From Spirochaetota bacterium (GTDB taxonomy: Bacteria > Spirochaetota > GWB1-36-13 > JAKPDD01), in the NCBI GenBank assembly GCA_029552945.1, contig JAKPDD010000017.1:1-64000 (forward strand): 64,000 nucleotides of DNA, in the 5' to 3' direction. The notes beneath the pieces were generated by a model. That model saw only the letters and a list, made by a program, of their open reading frames with translations, did no database searches and was not told where the DNA came from. Shown here piece after piece: positions 31,463-41,178 of this stretch. Positions within the stretch are counted from its first letter, which is position 1. Every line of letters starts with the position of its first letter. The translations under genes were made by a program, and so were the position numbers.

Positions 31463-32515
31463 CTATTGATTGTTTATTATAATGTTTACCTGAGTTGAAC
31501 CTGTTTCATCCCTTAAAGCAAAATGGTTACCCAAGTGATATGATTTCCATAAGTTATATGTAAAAGTTGAGATAAAGCTGTTTTGGTCATAGGTATAAGT
31601 TTGATCCTCTTGTGGTATTCTACTTGTGTGTATACCTGATACTTCACATAGTAATTCAGAAGGATTATATTGACTTAGGTCATCTCCACCCCATGTTGGT
31701 GTAATATAATCACTTTTGTAATCTTTAGTACATATTATTTCATCATGACTACTTAATATTGAGAATACTTTTGATGCTATTTTTGTTGAGTTTGCAAGGC
31801 TAATTAAATCTGTAATAAATCCACCTGTTTTTTTAAACCCATTTACATTACAGTTATATGAACTAGAGTATATTATTCCATATCCTGTAGCATCACATAG
31901 ATTAACTCCTCTTACACCTCCTGCTATTCCTATAAAGACTTTTATATATGAGGATATAGGTGATCCAAGGTTTGTAGCTCCTCCACTCCTATCGTATGTA
32001 TCATAGGCATTACCCCCAAGTATTGCTTTCATTGTCATAGTAACACCCATACTATGAGATATTATATTTACATTTTTACCAGTATAGTTTTTAACTGCTT
32101 CAATAAATCTTCTTATTTTCCCAATCCACTCTGCTTTATGAAAATTATTTAAATTTTCTCCTGTACCCTTATTTCCCCATCCTATTGCATAGAGTTCGGC
32201 TGGAGTATAGCCATTATTCAAAAAATATTGTCTTATGGTTTGCCAGCTTTGAGAATAGTCATTATTTCCATGTATGAATATTACTGGATTTCTTGATGCT
32301 GTCTCACAGCCTGGTACACCACCTCCCCAACCCTCTGAGTTTGCAAGATCAGGGTAATTTGCTTGAAGGTATGATTTAAAATTTTGTGAGAATGCACTCT
32401 CTGCTAGTGTCCCTACACCAGGGTCATTACATGATAAGCTGTTTTCACTGGTTGATTTACAACTTATGAGAACAAGGGATAGTACTAGAGTAGTAATAGA
32501 TAATAGTTTTTTCAT
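31463..32515 (-). CDS. Lipase-like alpha/beta hydrolase lipoprotein
   Basis: Lipobox VLISC; VIFIHGNNDYSQSW; NIISHSMGVTMTM (GxSxG-type nucleophile region). Confidence 0.82.
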   Translation of the reverse strand: MKKLLSITTLVLSLVLISCKSTSENSLSCNDPGVGTLAESAFSQNFKSYLQANYPDLANSEGWGGGVPGCETASRNPVIFIHGNNDYSQSWQTIRQYFLNNGYTPAELYAIGWGNKGTGENLNNFHKAEWIGKIRRFIEAVKNYTGKNVNIISHSMGVTMTMKAILGGNAYDTYDRSGGATNLGSPISSYIKVFIGIAGGVRGVNLCDATGYGIIYSSSYNCNVNGFKKTGGFITDLISLANSTKIASKVFSILSSHDEIICTKDYKSDYITPTWGGDDLSQYNPSELLCEVSGIHTSRIPQEDQTYTYDQNSFISTFTYNLWKSYHLGNHFALRDETGSTQVNIIINNQ

Positions 32516-32608
32516 AGTTACCCCCCCAATATAAAAAAATTTATTAGTTTAGTTAATTTTAATATATATAAATGTTTGGTTATAAGTCAATAATAAATTT
32601 TAAAAAAG

Positions 32609-32629
32609 ACCCTCAATCTTGTTTGAGGG
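32609..32629 (-). terminator. Rho-independent terminator for the DUF1015 gene
   Basis: CCCTCAATCTTGTTTGAGGG hairpin with T-run on the minus strand. Confidence 0.78.
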
Positions 32630-32643
32630 CTAAAGTTATAAAA

Positions 32644-33849
32644 TTAAAAGAGATGCAAAAATAGACCACTTTTAAGTTTTGGTTCAAACCATGTTGACTT
32701 TGGTGGCATTATTTCACCTGAGTCTGATACAGTGAATAGGTCCTCTATTGTTGTTGGGTACATTGAAAATGCATAATCAAACTCACCGATATCAACAAGT
32801 TCTTTAAGATATTCTGTTCCTTTTATTCCACCGACAAAGTCAATATTTTTATCTTTTCTTGGGTCCTTTATTCCAAATATAGGATCAAGAATATATCTCT
32901 GTAAGATAGCAACATCAAGGTTTTCACTTACTTTTGATGATTTTTGCCCTCTATATATCATTTTATAAGACTTTCCTTTTGAGTATATTATAAACTCACC
33001 TTTTTTTTCTGGGACTTTAAACTCGTATTCTTGTATATCAAAGTTATTTTTTACCTGTTCCAATACTTTATTTATATCTATTGGTGACTTTATAACTCTA
33101 TTGTATGGCATTATCTTTAGCTGTGATGCTGGGAATGCAACAACCATAAATAAGTCATGTTCCCCGTTATATCCTTTCTCTCTAAAATATTTGGATGCAA
33201 GTGATGATGCTTTGGCCCTGTGGTGCCCGTCTGCAATATAGAAGTTTTTTATTTCCTGAAAACCTACCTCTATTGATATAGCGATTGAGTCGGGGACCTG
33301 CCAGACTCTATTTAAAACTCCATCAGAGTTGAATGAAAACATTGGTTCGGTTGTTGATATAATACTTTCAATAATTGTGTTTAAGACACTACTGTCTCTA
33401 TATGCAATAAATACTGGTTCAGCATGAGATTTTGTATAGATTATATGGTTTGTCCTATCCTTTTCTTTATCCTCTCTTGTAAGTTCATGTTTTTTTATTG
33501 AATCATTATCATATTCTTCAACAGATGCAAGTCCAACAATTCCAACCTGTTTATGATAATCTGTTGATTGTTCATATATAAGGTATACTTTTTTATCAAG
33601 TTGTTTAAATATTCCTTTATCCAAATATTCTTCTATTACTTCACCTGCTTTTTTATATACATTTTCAGAGTATGGATTAGTTCCTTCAGGAAAGTTTATT
33701 TCTGGTCTTCCTATTCTAAGAAATGTATTTTTTTTTGTTTTATATACTTCTCTTGCTTCTTTTTCAGATATTACATCGTAGGGTGGAGCAACTACCTCTT
33801 CTACATACTTTAAATCTGGTATTATCGCTTTAAATGGTTTTAATGTCAT
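32644..33849 (-). CDS. DUF1015 family protein
   Basis: VVAPPYDVISEKEA and IADGHHRAKASS. Confidence 0.88.
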   Translation of the reverse strand: MTLKPFKAIIPDLKYVEEVVAPPYDVISEKEAREVYKTKKNTFLRIGRPEINFPEGTNPYSENVYKKAGEVIEEYLDKGIFKQLDKKVYLIYEQSTDYHKQVGIVGLASVEEYDNDSIKKHELTREDKEKDRTNHIIYTKSHAEPVFIAYRDSSVLNTIIESIISTTEPMFSFNSDGVLNRVWQVPDSIAISIEVGFQEIKNFYIADGHHRAKASSLASKYFREKGYNGEHDLFMVVAFPASQLKIMPYNRVIKSPIDINKVLEQVKNNFDIQEYEFKVPEKKGEFIIYSKGKSYKMIYRGQKSSKVSENLDVAILQRYILDPIFGIKDPRKDKNIDFVGGIKGTEYLKELVDIGEFDYAFSMYPTTIEDLFTVSDSGEIMPPKSTWFEPKLKSGLFLHLF

Positions 33850-33876
33850 TATATCTCCTTTATTAATAAATATTTT

Positions 33877-34497
33877 TTAGGAACTTAAAAACTTAACTAC
33901 ACTTTTTATTATCTCCAGCGTCTTAAAGTCAGAAACTACTTTAATAGTTTCATCTTTTTCTTCGATTATCATACTTGAAATAAAAAAGTTTATCATATTA
34001 TTTATTTCATCTTCTGAATAAAGTATTCCATCTTTATGTAGGTGTGAGTTTATTGATTCTCTTGTTATTTCTTCCTTAATTTTTGAAGATAGATATGAGA
34101 GTATTGTTAAAAAAAGACCTACTTTTGATGAACTTGCTAAGTTTTTAAACCTGTCATTTGCCTCTCTTAATCTAGATGATAATCTTCTTACAATCTTTAT
34201 AGCAAACTCTGGTGAAGTTTCTATAAGTCTATAGAATCTATTTTTATTACATGTTATTAATTCAGTTGCACATTCTGCAATAGCAGTTGCGGTTCTGGGA
34301 GAATTATCTATTATAGCCATTTCACCAAAAAAATCACCTTCTTCTATATACCCAATTACTTTTTTTTCGTTGTTAGTGTTTATTTCTATCCTTACTTTCC
34401 CACTTTTTACAATATACATCTCTTTACCAGTATCACCCTGATTAAATATTATATCTTCTTTATTGAATATTTTTATGTAGTGTTCTAAACTTTTCAT
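33877..34497 (-). CDS. Cyclic nucleotide-binding (Crp/Fnr-like) protein
   Basis: GKEMYIVKSGKVRIEI, GDFFGEMAIIDNSPRTATAIA. Confidence 0.88.
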   Translation of the reverse strand: MKSLEHYIKIFNKEDIIFNQGDTGKEMYIVKSGKVRIEINTNNEKKVIGYIEEGDFFGEMAIIDNSPRTATAIAECATELITCNKNRFYRLIETSPEFAIKIVRRLSSRLREANDRFKNLASSSKVGLFLTILSYLSSKIKEEITRESINSHLHKDGILYSEDEINNMINFFISSMIIEEKDETIKVVSDFKTLEIIKSVVKFLSS

Positions 34498-34502
34498 AGT
34501 AT

Positions 34503-34781
34503 TTATATTACTTTAGGAACAGTAATAAAACCATCTTTTTTGTTTTCTGTATTACTTAAAACTTTATCCTGAGAGTAAGGTTCTTTTGCAAGATCTTCTC
34601 TTACAACATTGTGTATGTCCAATATATGGTTTGTTGGTTCAACATCTTTAAGATTAAGTTCATTTATCTTTTCTACAAAACCTAATATTTTTGATATCTC
34701 ATTTTGATATTTTTCTATATCATCGCCTATCTCAAGTCTTGAAAGTTCAGCGAGTTTTAGTATCTCTTCTCTTGTTATCAT
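34503..34781 (-). CDS. gatC: Asp/Glu-tRNA amidotransferase subunit C
   Basis: ILKLAELSRLEI ... VEPTNHILDIHNVVREDLAKE ... GFITVPKVI. Confidence 0.92.
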   Translation of the reverse strand: MITREEILKLAELSRLEIGDDIEKYQNEISKILGFVEKINELNLKDVEPTNHILDIHNVVREDLAKEPYSQDKVLSNTENKKDGFITVPKVI

Positions 34782-34790
34782 ATATCCTCC

Positions 34791-36080
34791 TTAATTTACA
34801 ACTTTAAATTTATCAAATAATACATAAGGACCTACAAAAGAGCCTAGATTATATGTTTCTTTTGAAATATCGATTATCCTTTCTATTGCATCATAGACAT
34901 TACATGTTATCATTGTATCTTTTATTCTTCCTATTATTTCACCTTTATCTATTACAAAGCCAAGGTCTACATTTGCTGAGAACTCACCGGCAAGTACATT
35001 ACTCATACCAGCCCCCAATAACTGATCAACTATTAGCCCTTTATCTATTTCTCTAATAATGTTATTTACATCTTTATTTCCATTTATAAATATTATATTT
35101 CTAAATGATATAGATGGGAGTGATGAAAAAGATCTTGCTGAGTTTCCTGTTGGTTTTTTATTAAGTTTTGAAGCTGTTTTAATATCGAATATTCCACTAC
35201 CAAATACCCCATTTTTTATAAGATATTTTTCATTTGATGTTATCCCATCTCCATCGAAAGGAGAACTTGCAGTAAGTGTTTTCTCTTTTCCACTGTCTAT
35301 GATAGAAAGTTTATCAATTCCTTTTTTCTTGCCCTCAAGTTCAATTAGTGGGGATATACCTTTTTCTATTAGCTTCCCATTAAAGCCAGTTAAAAGTATA
35401 TCTACAAAAGACTCAAGTGCTTTCGGGGTCATTATCAATTTATATTCACCACTTTTAATTGATGCATTTTTTTTTGATAGTTCTATCTTTTCTCTTAATC
35501 TGTCAAGAATACATTCAATACTATCTAGAAAGTTTGAAGATGTACTTTCGTATATCTCTATCATGCCTTCATCACTTGCCCTGGAAGATGATATTGAAAG
35601 CAAGAATGTTGATTTTTTATAAGAACCTTTAAAGTTTTGGGTATTTAAAAGATCGACACTCTCTTTAATAAAACTATAAGTTATATTAAAATAAAAGTCA
35701 GGGAACATAGACTTGAAGTCAGAAATAGTATCATTTGCTTTTTCTATGAATAAATCCAGATTTACGTTCTCAATTTTTTCATCGTAATAGGTTTTATCGT
35801 TTTCTATTGAAATTGAATTGTCTGGTAGTTTATAAACTACTTCTTCTCCAAACTTTGATACTTCAATTGCTTTTTCTATAAGGTTATTATCAAGTTTATT
35901 TGCATATGAAAAACCCTCTTTTTTATTATTGACAACTCTTAGACCATAACCTTCAATATTTTTACTTATTATACCTTTAAAATTGTTATTCTCAAACTCT
36001 AATGAATTAATTTCTATGTTTTGTGAATATATATCAGCCTCTATATTTTTTTCTTTCAGTTTTTTTATTATCTCTTCCAT
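34791..36080 (-). CDS. pmbA: TldD/PmbA family protein (PmbA-like)
   Basis: GYGLRVVNNKKEGFSYAN; SPFDGDGITSNEKYLIKNGV; GEFSANVDLGFVIDKGEI. Confidence 0.87.
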   Translation of the reverse strand: MEEIIKKLKEKNIEADIYSQNIEINSLEFENNNFKGIISKNIEGYGLRVVNNKKEGFSYANKLDNNLIEKAIEVSKFGEEVVYKLPDNSISIENDKTYYDEKIENVNLDLFIEKANDTISDFKSMFPDFYFNITYSFIKESVDLLNTQNFKGSYKKSTFLLSISSSRASDEGMIEIYESTSSNFLDSIECILDRLREKIELSKKNASIKSGEYKLIMTPKALESFVDILLTGFNGKLIEKGISPLIELEGKKKGIDKLSIIDSGKEKTLTASSPFDGDGITSNEKYLIKNGVFGSGIFDIKTASKLNKKPTGNSARSFSSLPSISFRNIIFINGNKDVNNIIREIDKGLIVDQLLGAGMSNVLAGEFSANVDLGFVIDKGEIIGRIKDTMITCNVYDAIERIIDISKETYNLGSFVGPYVLFDKFKVVN

Positions 36081-36159
36081 GTTACCTTCTTTTAAAAGCT
36101 TTGTGAGATAAAATTTATTAAATAAAATTTTAGTATTTGTAAATTTTTAAAATTAAAGA

Positions 36160-36933
36160 TTAAATAGCTATTGAAGTTACAATATAATCTAAAATAAATA
36201 CAGACATATTTCCTGAAACAACAGCTTTTGTTGTTGCAATACCAACTTCTCTTGATCCTCCCATAACATTATAACCATTGTAACAACTTAAAAATGTTAC
36301 TGAAAGTCCAAAGAAAATTGATTTGAATAATCCATGAAATACCTGAGAAAAGTCTATCAATGTTCTTATACCTGAAAAATATATTCCAATAGGCTGCCCA
36401 ACAACTATTGTTGCAATCAGAGCTCCACCTATAATACCCATTAAATCAGCAAAAATAACTAAAAGTGGGAATGATATCATACCAGCTATTACTTTAGGCA
36501 GTACAACATACTGTAATGGATTTATACCCATAACAGTTAGTGCGTCTATCTGTTCTGTTATTTTCATTGTACCAATTTCTGCAGCTATTGCTGAACCTGA
36601 TCGACCTGCAATTAATAATGATGTTAAAACAGGCCCCAACTCTCTTACCATTGTAAGAGCAATACCAGCACCCATATATCTTGCTATACCTTTTATTTTT
36701 GATTCCATATAAGTACCTGTTTGAAAAGCAAGTACCATGCCCGTGAAAAAAGATGTTACCATTATTACAGGAAGAGAACTGTATCCTATTTTGAGTATGT
36801 TTTCTATAAGTTCTTTTTTAGGGAAGTTCTTTTTAGTTATCTGTTTAAATGTGTTTATGAGAAATATTATTGTACTTCCAACTTTTGAAAAAAATAATAA
36901 TAGGTTACTTCCAATATTTTCTATTAATTTCAT
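36160..36933 (-). CDS. mlaE: MlaE-family ABC transporter permease
   Basis: FFTGMVLAFQTG, VRELGPVLTSLLIAGRSGSAIAAEIGTMKITEQIDAL. Confidence 0.93.
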   Translation of the reverse strand: MKLIENIGSNLLLFFSKVGSTIIFLINTFKQITKKNFPKKELIENILKIGYSSLPVIMVTSFFTGMVLAFQTGTYMESKIKGIARYMGAGIALTMVRELGPVLTSLLIAGRSGSAIAAEIGTMKITEQIDALTVMGINPLQYVVLPKVIAGMISFPLLVIFADLMGIIGGALIATIVVGQPIGIYFSGIRTLIDFSQVFHGLFKSIFFGLSVTFLSCYNGYNVMGGSREVGIATTKAVVSGNMSVFILDYIVTSIAI

Positions 36934-38297
36934 GTTATATTTATCTTTTCTTCACTTATATAATCTTCAAATTTAGTATATTCGTTAAAAAATACAAGTT
37001 TTACTTTACCTGTTGGACCATTTCTGTGTTTTGCTATTATTACTTCTGTAATTCTGTCATCCTCATCTTTATTGTAGTAGCCTGGTCTATGTATAAATGC
37101 AACAATATCAGCATCCTGTTCAATTGCACCTGATTCTCTTAAGTCAGAAAGTACTGGTTCTTTATCACTTCTTTTCTCTACTTCTCTTGATAACTGAGAT
37201 AAAGCTATAACAGGTACATTAAGTTCTCTTGCTATTATTTTTAAGTTTCTTGATATTTCTGATACAGCTGTCTGTCTGTTTTCAAATTTTTGTCCGTGTG
37301 GATTCCCTATAAGTTGAAGGTAGTCTACAATTATAACATCAAGTTGCTCTTTTGATTTTAATCTCCTTGCTATTGCTCTCATTTCAGTATATGATAGTGC
37401 AGGGGTTGCTTCTATCCATATTTTTGAATTATTAAGATTATCAACAGCCCTTAATATATTCTGCCAGTCACTTTTTTGAAGTATCCCAGACCTTATTTTT
37501 ACAGAGTCAACTCTTGCTTCTGATGATAATATTCTTTGAACTAGCTGCTCTGATGACATCTCAAGAGAAAATATAAGAACAGATTTTTTATATTTTGTAG
37601 CCATATTTGCTGCTATATTAAGTGCGAATGATGTTTTCCCCATACTTGGTCTTGCTGCTATTATTATCAAGTCTGATGGATGAAAACCATATGTAATATC
37701 ATCAAGGTCTTTAAAACCTGTTGGTATTCCAGTATATACACCTTTATTTCTTATTCTTGCGTCTATAATATCTATTGCTTTTTCAAGCAGTGACTTAATA
37801 TCTATAAGGTTGCCTGATTTTCTATTTTCAGCGACAGAGAATATTAAATGTTCAGCGTAATCAATTATAGACTCGACCTCATCATTGTCCTCTGTTGCCA
37901 TTTGATATATTTTGTTTGCTATGTCCATTAGGGCTCTTAACTGTGACTTATTCTTAACTATTTTAGCATAGTGTTTGATGTTAGCAGATGTTGGGACATA
38001 TGTTGTTAATGAAGCTATGTAAGATGTTCCCCCACATATTTCAAGTTGATTGTTTGTTTTAAGTTTTTCAGTTAGTGTTAATATATCTATTGGTTGGTTA
38101 TTATTGTAAAGTTCAATTAAGTTTTTAAATATTACCTGGTGTCTTGCACTATAAAAGTCTTCTGGTGTTAGTATATCAGCAATTTCAGATATTGAATAAC
38201 CAGGATCTATCAATATAGATCCTATACATGCTTTTTCTGCTTCTATACTATGGGGTGGTACTATATTTTTTTCTTCATTCATTATAATTTTGACCAA
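36930..38297 (-). CDS. dnaB: Replicative DNA helicase DnaB
   Basis: PHSIEAEKACIGSILID; IIIAARPSMGKTSFALNIA; VIIVDYLQLI. Confidence 0.96.
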   Translation of the reverse strand: MVKIIMNEEKNIVPPHSIEAEKACIGSILIDPGYSISEIADILTPEDFYSARHQVIFKNLIELYNNNQPIDILTLTEKLKTNNQLEICGGTSYIASLTTYVPTSANIKHYAKIVKNKSQLRALMDIANKIYQMATEDNDEVESIIDYAEHLIFSVAENRKSGNLIDIKSLLEKAIDIIDARIRNKGVYTGIPTGFKDLDDITYGFHPSDLIIIAARPSMGKTSFALNIAANMATKYKKSVLIFSLEMSSEQLVQRILSSEARVDSVKIRSGILQKSDWQNILRAVDNLNNSKIWIEATPALSYTEMRAIARRLKSKEQLDVIIVDYLQLIGNPHGQKFENRQTAVSEISRNLKIIARELNVPVIALSQLSREVEKRSDKEPVLSDLRESGAIEQDADIVAFIHRPGYYNKDEDDRITEVIIAKHRNGPTGKVKLVFFNEYTKFEDYISEEKINIT

Positions 38298-38376
38298 TAT
38301 TTTTATTTTTGTTTATTTAAATTTAAAATAATATTATTTTATTTTTGTTATATTAATTTTAAGTTATGGAGTTTTT

Positions 38377-38952
38377 ATGGATATAAATGAAATAATACCT
38401 GCCAGTATTATTGATGTTAACTTTTCTGAGATGGGTTTTATAGTGTTTTTAAAACCGGAAAAAGATGAATACAAAGATGTAGCAGTACCAATATTTATAG
38501 GGATCCCTGAGGCTCAAAACCTTGCTATTCAGTTTAATAAGATAAGAACAGCAAGACCTTTTATGATGGATATATTTTATTCTTTTTTAAAGTTACTTGA
38601 TATAAGGGTATCTAAGGTTATTATATCAGACCTTATAGATAAAACTTTTTATGGGACAATATATTTTGAAGATAAAAATAATAAATCCTATAAAATTGAT
38701 AGTCGCTCAAGCGATGCTCTTATTATGGCTTTAAGGTTTGATGCTGATATTTATATTAAGTCTTATATAATTGAGGAGGCTGGCATTAAGATAAAAAAAG
38801 AGATGGAAATTATTAAAGATGCACCTATTAATCTTAAAACAAGGCTTGAGACATTAGAGGAGGAACTTAAAAAAGCTTTAGAAGAAGAGAGATATGAAGA
38901 TGCAGCAAAAATAAGAGATGAAATAAAAAAGTTTAAAGGAGAAATAAACTGA
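38377..38952 (+). CDS. Bifunctional nuclease (DUF151) domain protein with C-terminal UVR motif
   Basis: VPIFIGIPEAQNLAIQFN, SRSSDALIMALRFDADIYI; UVR motif EEERYEDAAKIRDEIKKFK. Confidence 0.9.
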   Translation: MDINEIIPASIIDVNFSEMGFIVFLKPEKDEYKDVAVPIFIGIPEAQNLAIQFNKIRTARPFMMDIFYSFLKLLDIRVSKVIISDLIDKTFYGTIYFEDKNNKSYKIDSRSSDALIMALRFDADIYIKSYIIEEAGIKIKKEMEIIKDAPINLKTRLETLEEELKKALEEERYEDAAKIRDEIKKFKGEIN

Positions 38953-39512
38953 TTGATTATATAAAAGGTGCTATTATAGAAATAACGCCAGTTACGATGA
39001 TTGTTGAGACTGTTGGTATAGGTTATTTTCTTAATATTTCTTATGAGACGTATAATATTTTCAAAGATAAAAAAGAAGCTTTTGTCTTTACGCATTTACA
39101 GTTTATTAATGATAGATTTAATTTATATGGTTTTTCTTCTAAAAGAGAGAGAGAGCTTTTTTACAGATTTATAAACATAGATGGTATAGGCCCTAAACTT
39201 GCAATAAGATTATTTTCACAGGATAGTTACAGGAATATAGAAAATTATATTTTAAATGAAGATGTTAAATCTCTTACATCCTTAAATGGTTTAGGACTTA
39301 AGACTGCTCAGAAAATTATGCTTGAACTTAAAGGTAAAATAATTTCTCATGAGAGTTCTGATACTGAGCTTGTTAGTGTACATGATGCTGTTTTTGCACT
39401 TCAAGAACTTGGTTTTGAACCTAAAAAGGTTGAGAAAGTTGTAAAAGAAATAGCAAGAAAAGAAAGTGACCTTGAAAAAATAATAAAAGAGGCATTAAAA
39501 GTATTAAAATAA
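38949..39512 (+). CDS. ruvA: Holliday junction DNA helicase RuvA (CTG start proposed)
   Basis: CTG-initiated frame gives MIDYIKGAIIEITPVTMIVETVGIGYFLNI, matching the RuvA N-terminus; AAGGAG SD at 38936-38941; HhH regions GIGPKLAIRLF and GLGLKTAQKIMLELK. Confidence 0.9.
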   Translation: MIDYIKGAIIEITPVTMIVETVGIGYFLNISYETYNIFKDKKEAFVFTHLQFINDRFNLYGFSSKRERELFYRFINIDGIGPKLAIRLFSQDSYRNIENYILNEDVKSLTSLNGLGLKTAQKIMLELKGKIISHESSDTELVSVHDAVFALQELGFEPKKVEKVVKEIARKESDLEKIIKEALKVLK

Positions 39513-39523
39513 AAGGAGTTAAG

Positions 39524-39931
39524 ATGCAGGTACAAGAGATTGTAGTAGAAAAAATAAAGGTTTCTTCACACAAAAGAATAAGGAAAAACCTTGGTGATAT
39601 TGAATCGTTGAAAGATAGTATAAGAAAGTATGGATTGTTTCATCCTATAGTAGTAAATCAAGATTATGAATTATTGGCAGGTGCAAGAAGACTTGAAGCT
39701 GTAAAACAGTTGGGATGGAATACTGTGCCGGCAATTATTCTGGATGTTAATAGTAAAAAAGATAAGTTTGAAATAGAGGTTGAAGAAAACATGCTAAGAA
39801 AAGAGTTTACTGTTGAAGAGATACAGGAGATGATAAAAAGAAAGAGAAAAATTATAAGAGGTAATATATTTGTAAGATTTATAAGATTTTTAAAGAGAAT
39901 AATAGAATGGTTAAAAAACTTATTTTCTTAA
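39524..39931 (+). CDS. Stand-alone ParB N-terminal-like domain protein with amphipathic C-terminal tail
   Basis: SLKDSIRKYGLFHPIVVNQDYELLAGARRLEAVKQLGWNTVPAII; C-term NIFVRFIRFLKRIIEWLKNLFS. Confidence 0.83.
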   Translation: MQVQEIVVEKIKVSSHKRIRKNLGDIESLKDSIRKYGLFHPIVVNQDYELLAGARRLEAVKQLGWNTVPAIILDVNSKKDKFEIEVEENMLRKEFTVEEIQEMIKRKRKIIRGNIFVRFIRFLKRIIEWLKNLFS

Positions 39932-41142
39932 TTTTCATATTTCCATTTTATCTTTTTTCTGATAATGTTGGGCTTATAAAGATAGATACTACTATAAATC
40001 CTGTTATTGCTGATTTTATAAAACAGGAAATAAAAAGAAACTCTATTATGTATAAAGGTTTAATAATTCAACTTGATACACCAGGTGGGTTGCTTGATTC
40101 TACACGTGATATAATAACAGAAATATTTAATTCTCCAATACCTGTAATATGTTATGTTGATAAAGGGGGTAGGGCAGCATCAGCAGGTTTTTTTATACTA
40201 ATTTCCTGTGATATTTCTATTATGAATATTAATTCAACTACAGGTGCTGCAACACCAGTTTCTTTTGATAAAGATACAGGTAGTCAGAGCAAAAAAATGG
40301 AAAAGAAGATTATGGAAGATACTCAATCATATTTGAGAGTTCTTGCTGATAGAAAAAAGTTGCCTTTAAAGCCATTACTTGATGCTGTAATTAAGGCAAG
40401 TTCATATACTGCTTTGGAAGCAAAAAAGCTTGAGATAATAGACTATGTTATAAATGATATTCAAGAATTAGGTAAAGTATTATCAAATATTTCTATAAAT
40501 AAGAATAATAAAGTTTATAACTTCTCTGATGTCAGGATAGAACAAATAAATATACCATGGTATAAAAAACTTATGGCATATATTTATAATCCTACTCTTG
40601 TATATATTTTACTTATATTGGGAGTTTATGGGATTATATTTGAGTTTTTTACACCTGGTATAGGATTTCCTGGAATATTTGGTATATTCTCACTTACACT
40701 TTCTCTTGTTGGTCTTTCAATAATTCCAGTAAGCTATGGGGGTCTTTTTCTTATTATAATTGGTATGTTGTTGTTTATAGTAGAAATTTTTGTTGTGTCT
40801 TATGGTCTTTTGGCAATAGGAGGAAGTTTTTTTATTATTTTGGGTTCTTTTCTTTACTTTGATAAAATTTTAAATACTATTACTATAACAATTACTATAG
40901 TTACTATTATTATAAGTGTTTTATTAGTTCTTGTTATAGGGAAGTCTATAAAACTTAAAAAATCTCAATCATTTAGTGATATTGTTGGAAAAGAGGGTGT
41001 TGTGAAAAATGTTTCAGATACTATCTTTGTTATGATAGATGGTGAGATATGGCAGGCTATAACATCTGATAGAGTGAGTGTGGGTGATAGAGTGAGAGTA
41101 AAAAAAATAAAAGATCTTATAGTTGAAGTTGAAAAAATTTAA
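39907..41142 (+). CDS. NfeD family protein with ClpP-class serine protease domain
   Basis: LDTPGGLLDSTRDI; GGRAASAGFFILISCD; TM segments and C-terminal OB-like domain. Confidence 0.92.
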   Translation: MVKKLIFLIFIFPFYLFSDNVGLIKIDTTINPVIADFIKQEIKRNSIMYKGLIIQLDTPGGLLDSTRDIITEIFNSPIPVICYVDKGGRAASAGFFILISCDISIMNINSTTGAATPVSFDKDTGSQSKKMEKKIMEDTQSYLRVLADRKKLPLKPLLDAVIKASSYTALEAKKLEIIDYVINDIQELGKVLSNISINKNNKVYNFSDVRIEQINIPWYKKLMAYIYNPTLVYILLILGVYGIIFEFFTPGIGFPGIFGIFSLTLSLVGLSIIPVSYGGLFLIIIGMLLFIVEIFVVSYGLLAIGGSFFIILGSFLYFDKILNTITITITIVTIIISVLLVLVIGKSIKLKKSQSFSDIVGKEGVVKNVSDTIFVMIDGEIWQAITSDRVSVGDRVRVKKIKDLIVEVEKI

Positions 41143-41178
41143 TTTTTCTATTTTTTATTAAAAAATAAGGGGTATATA

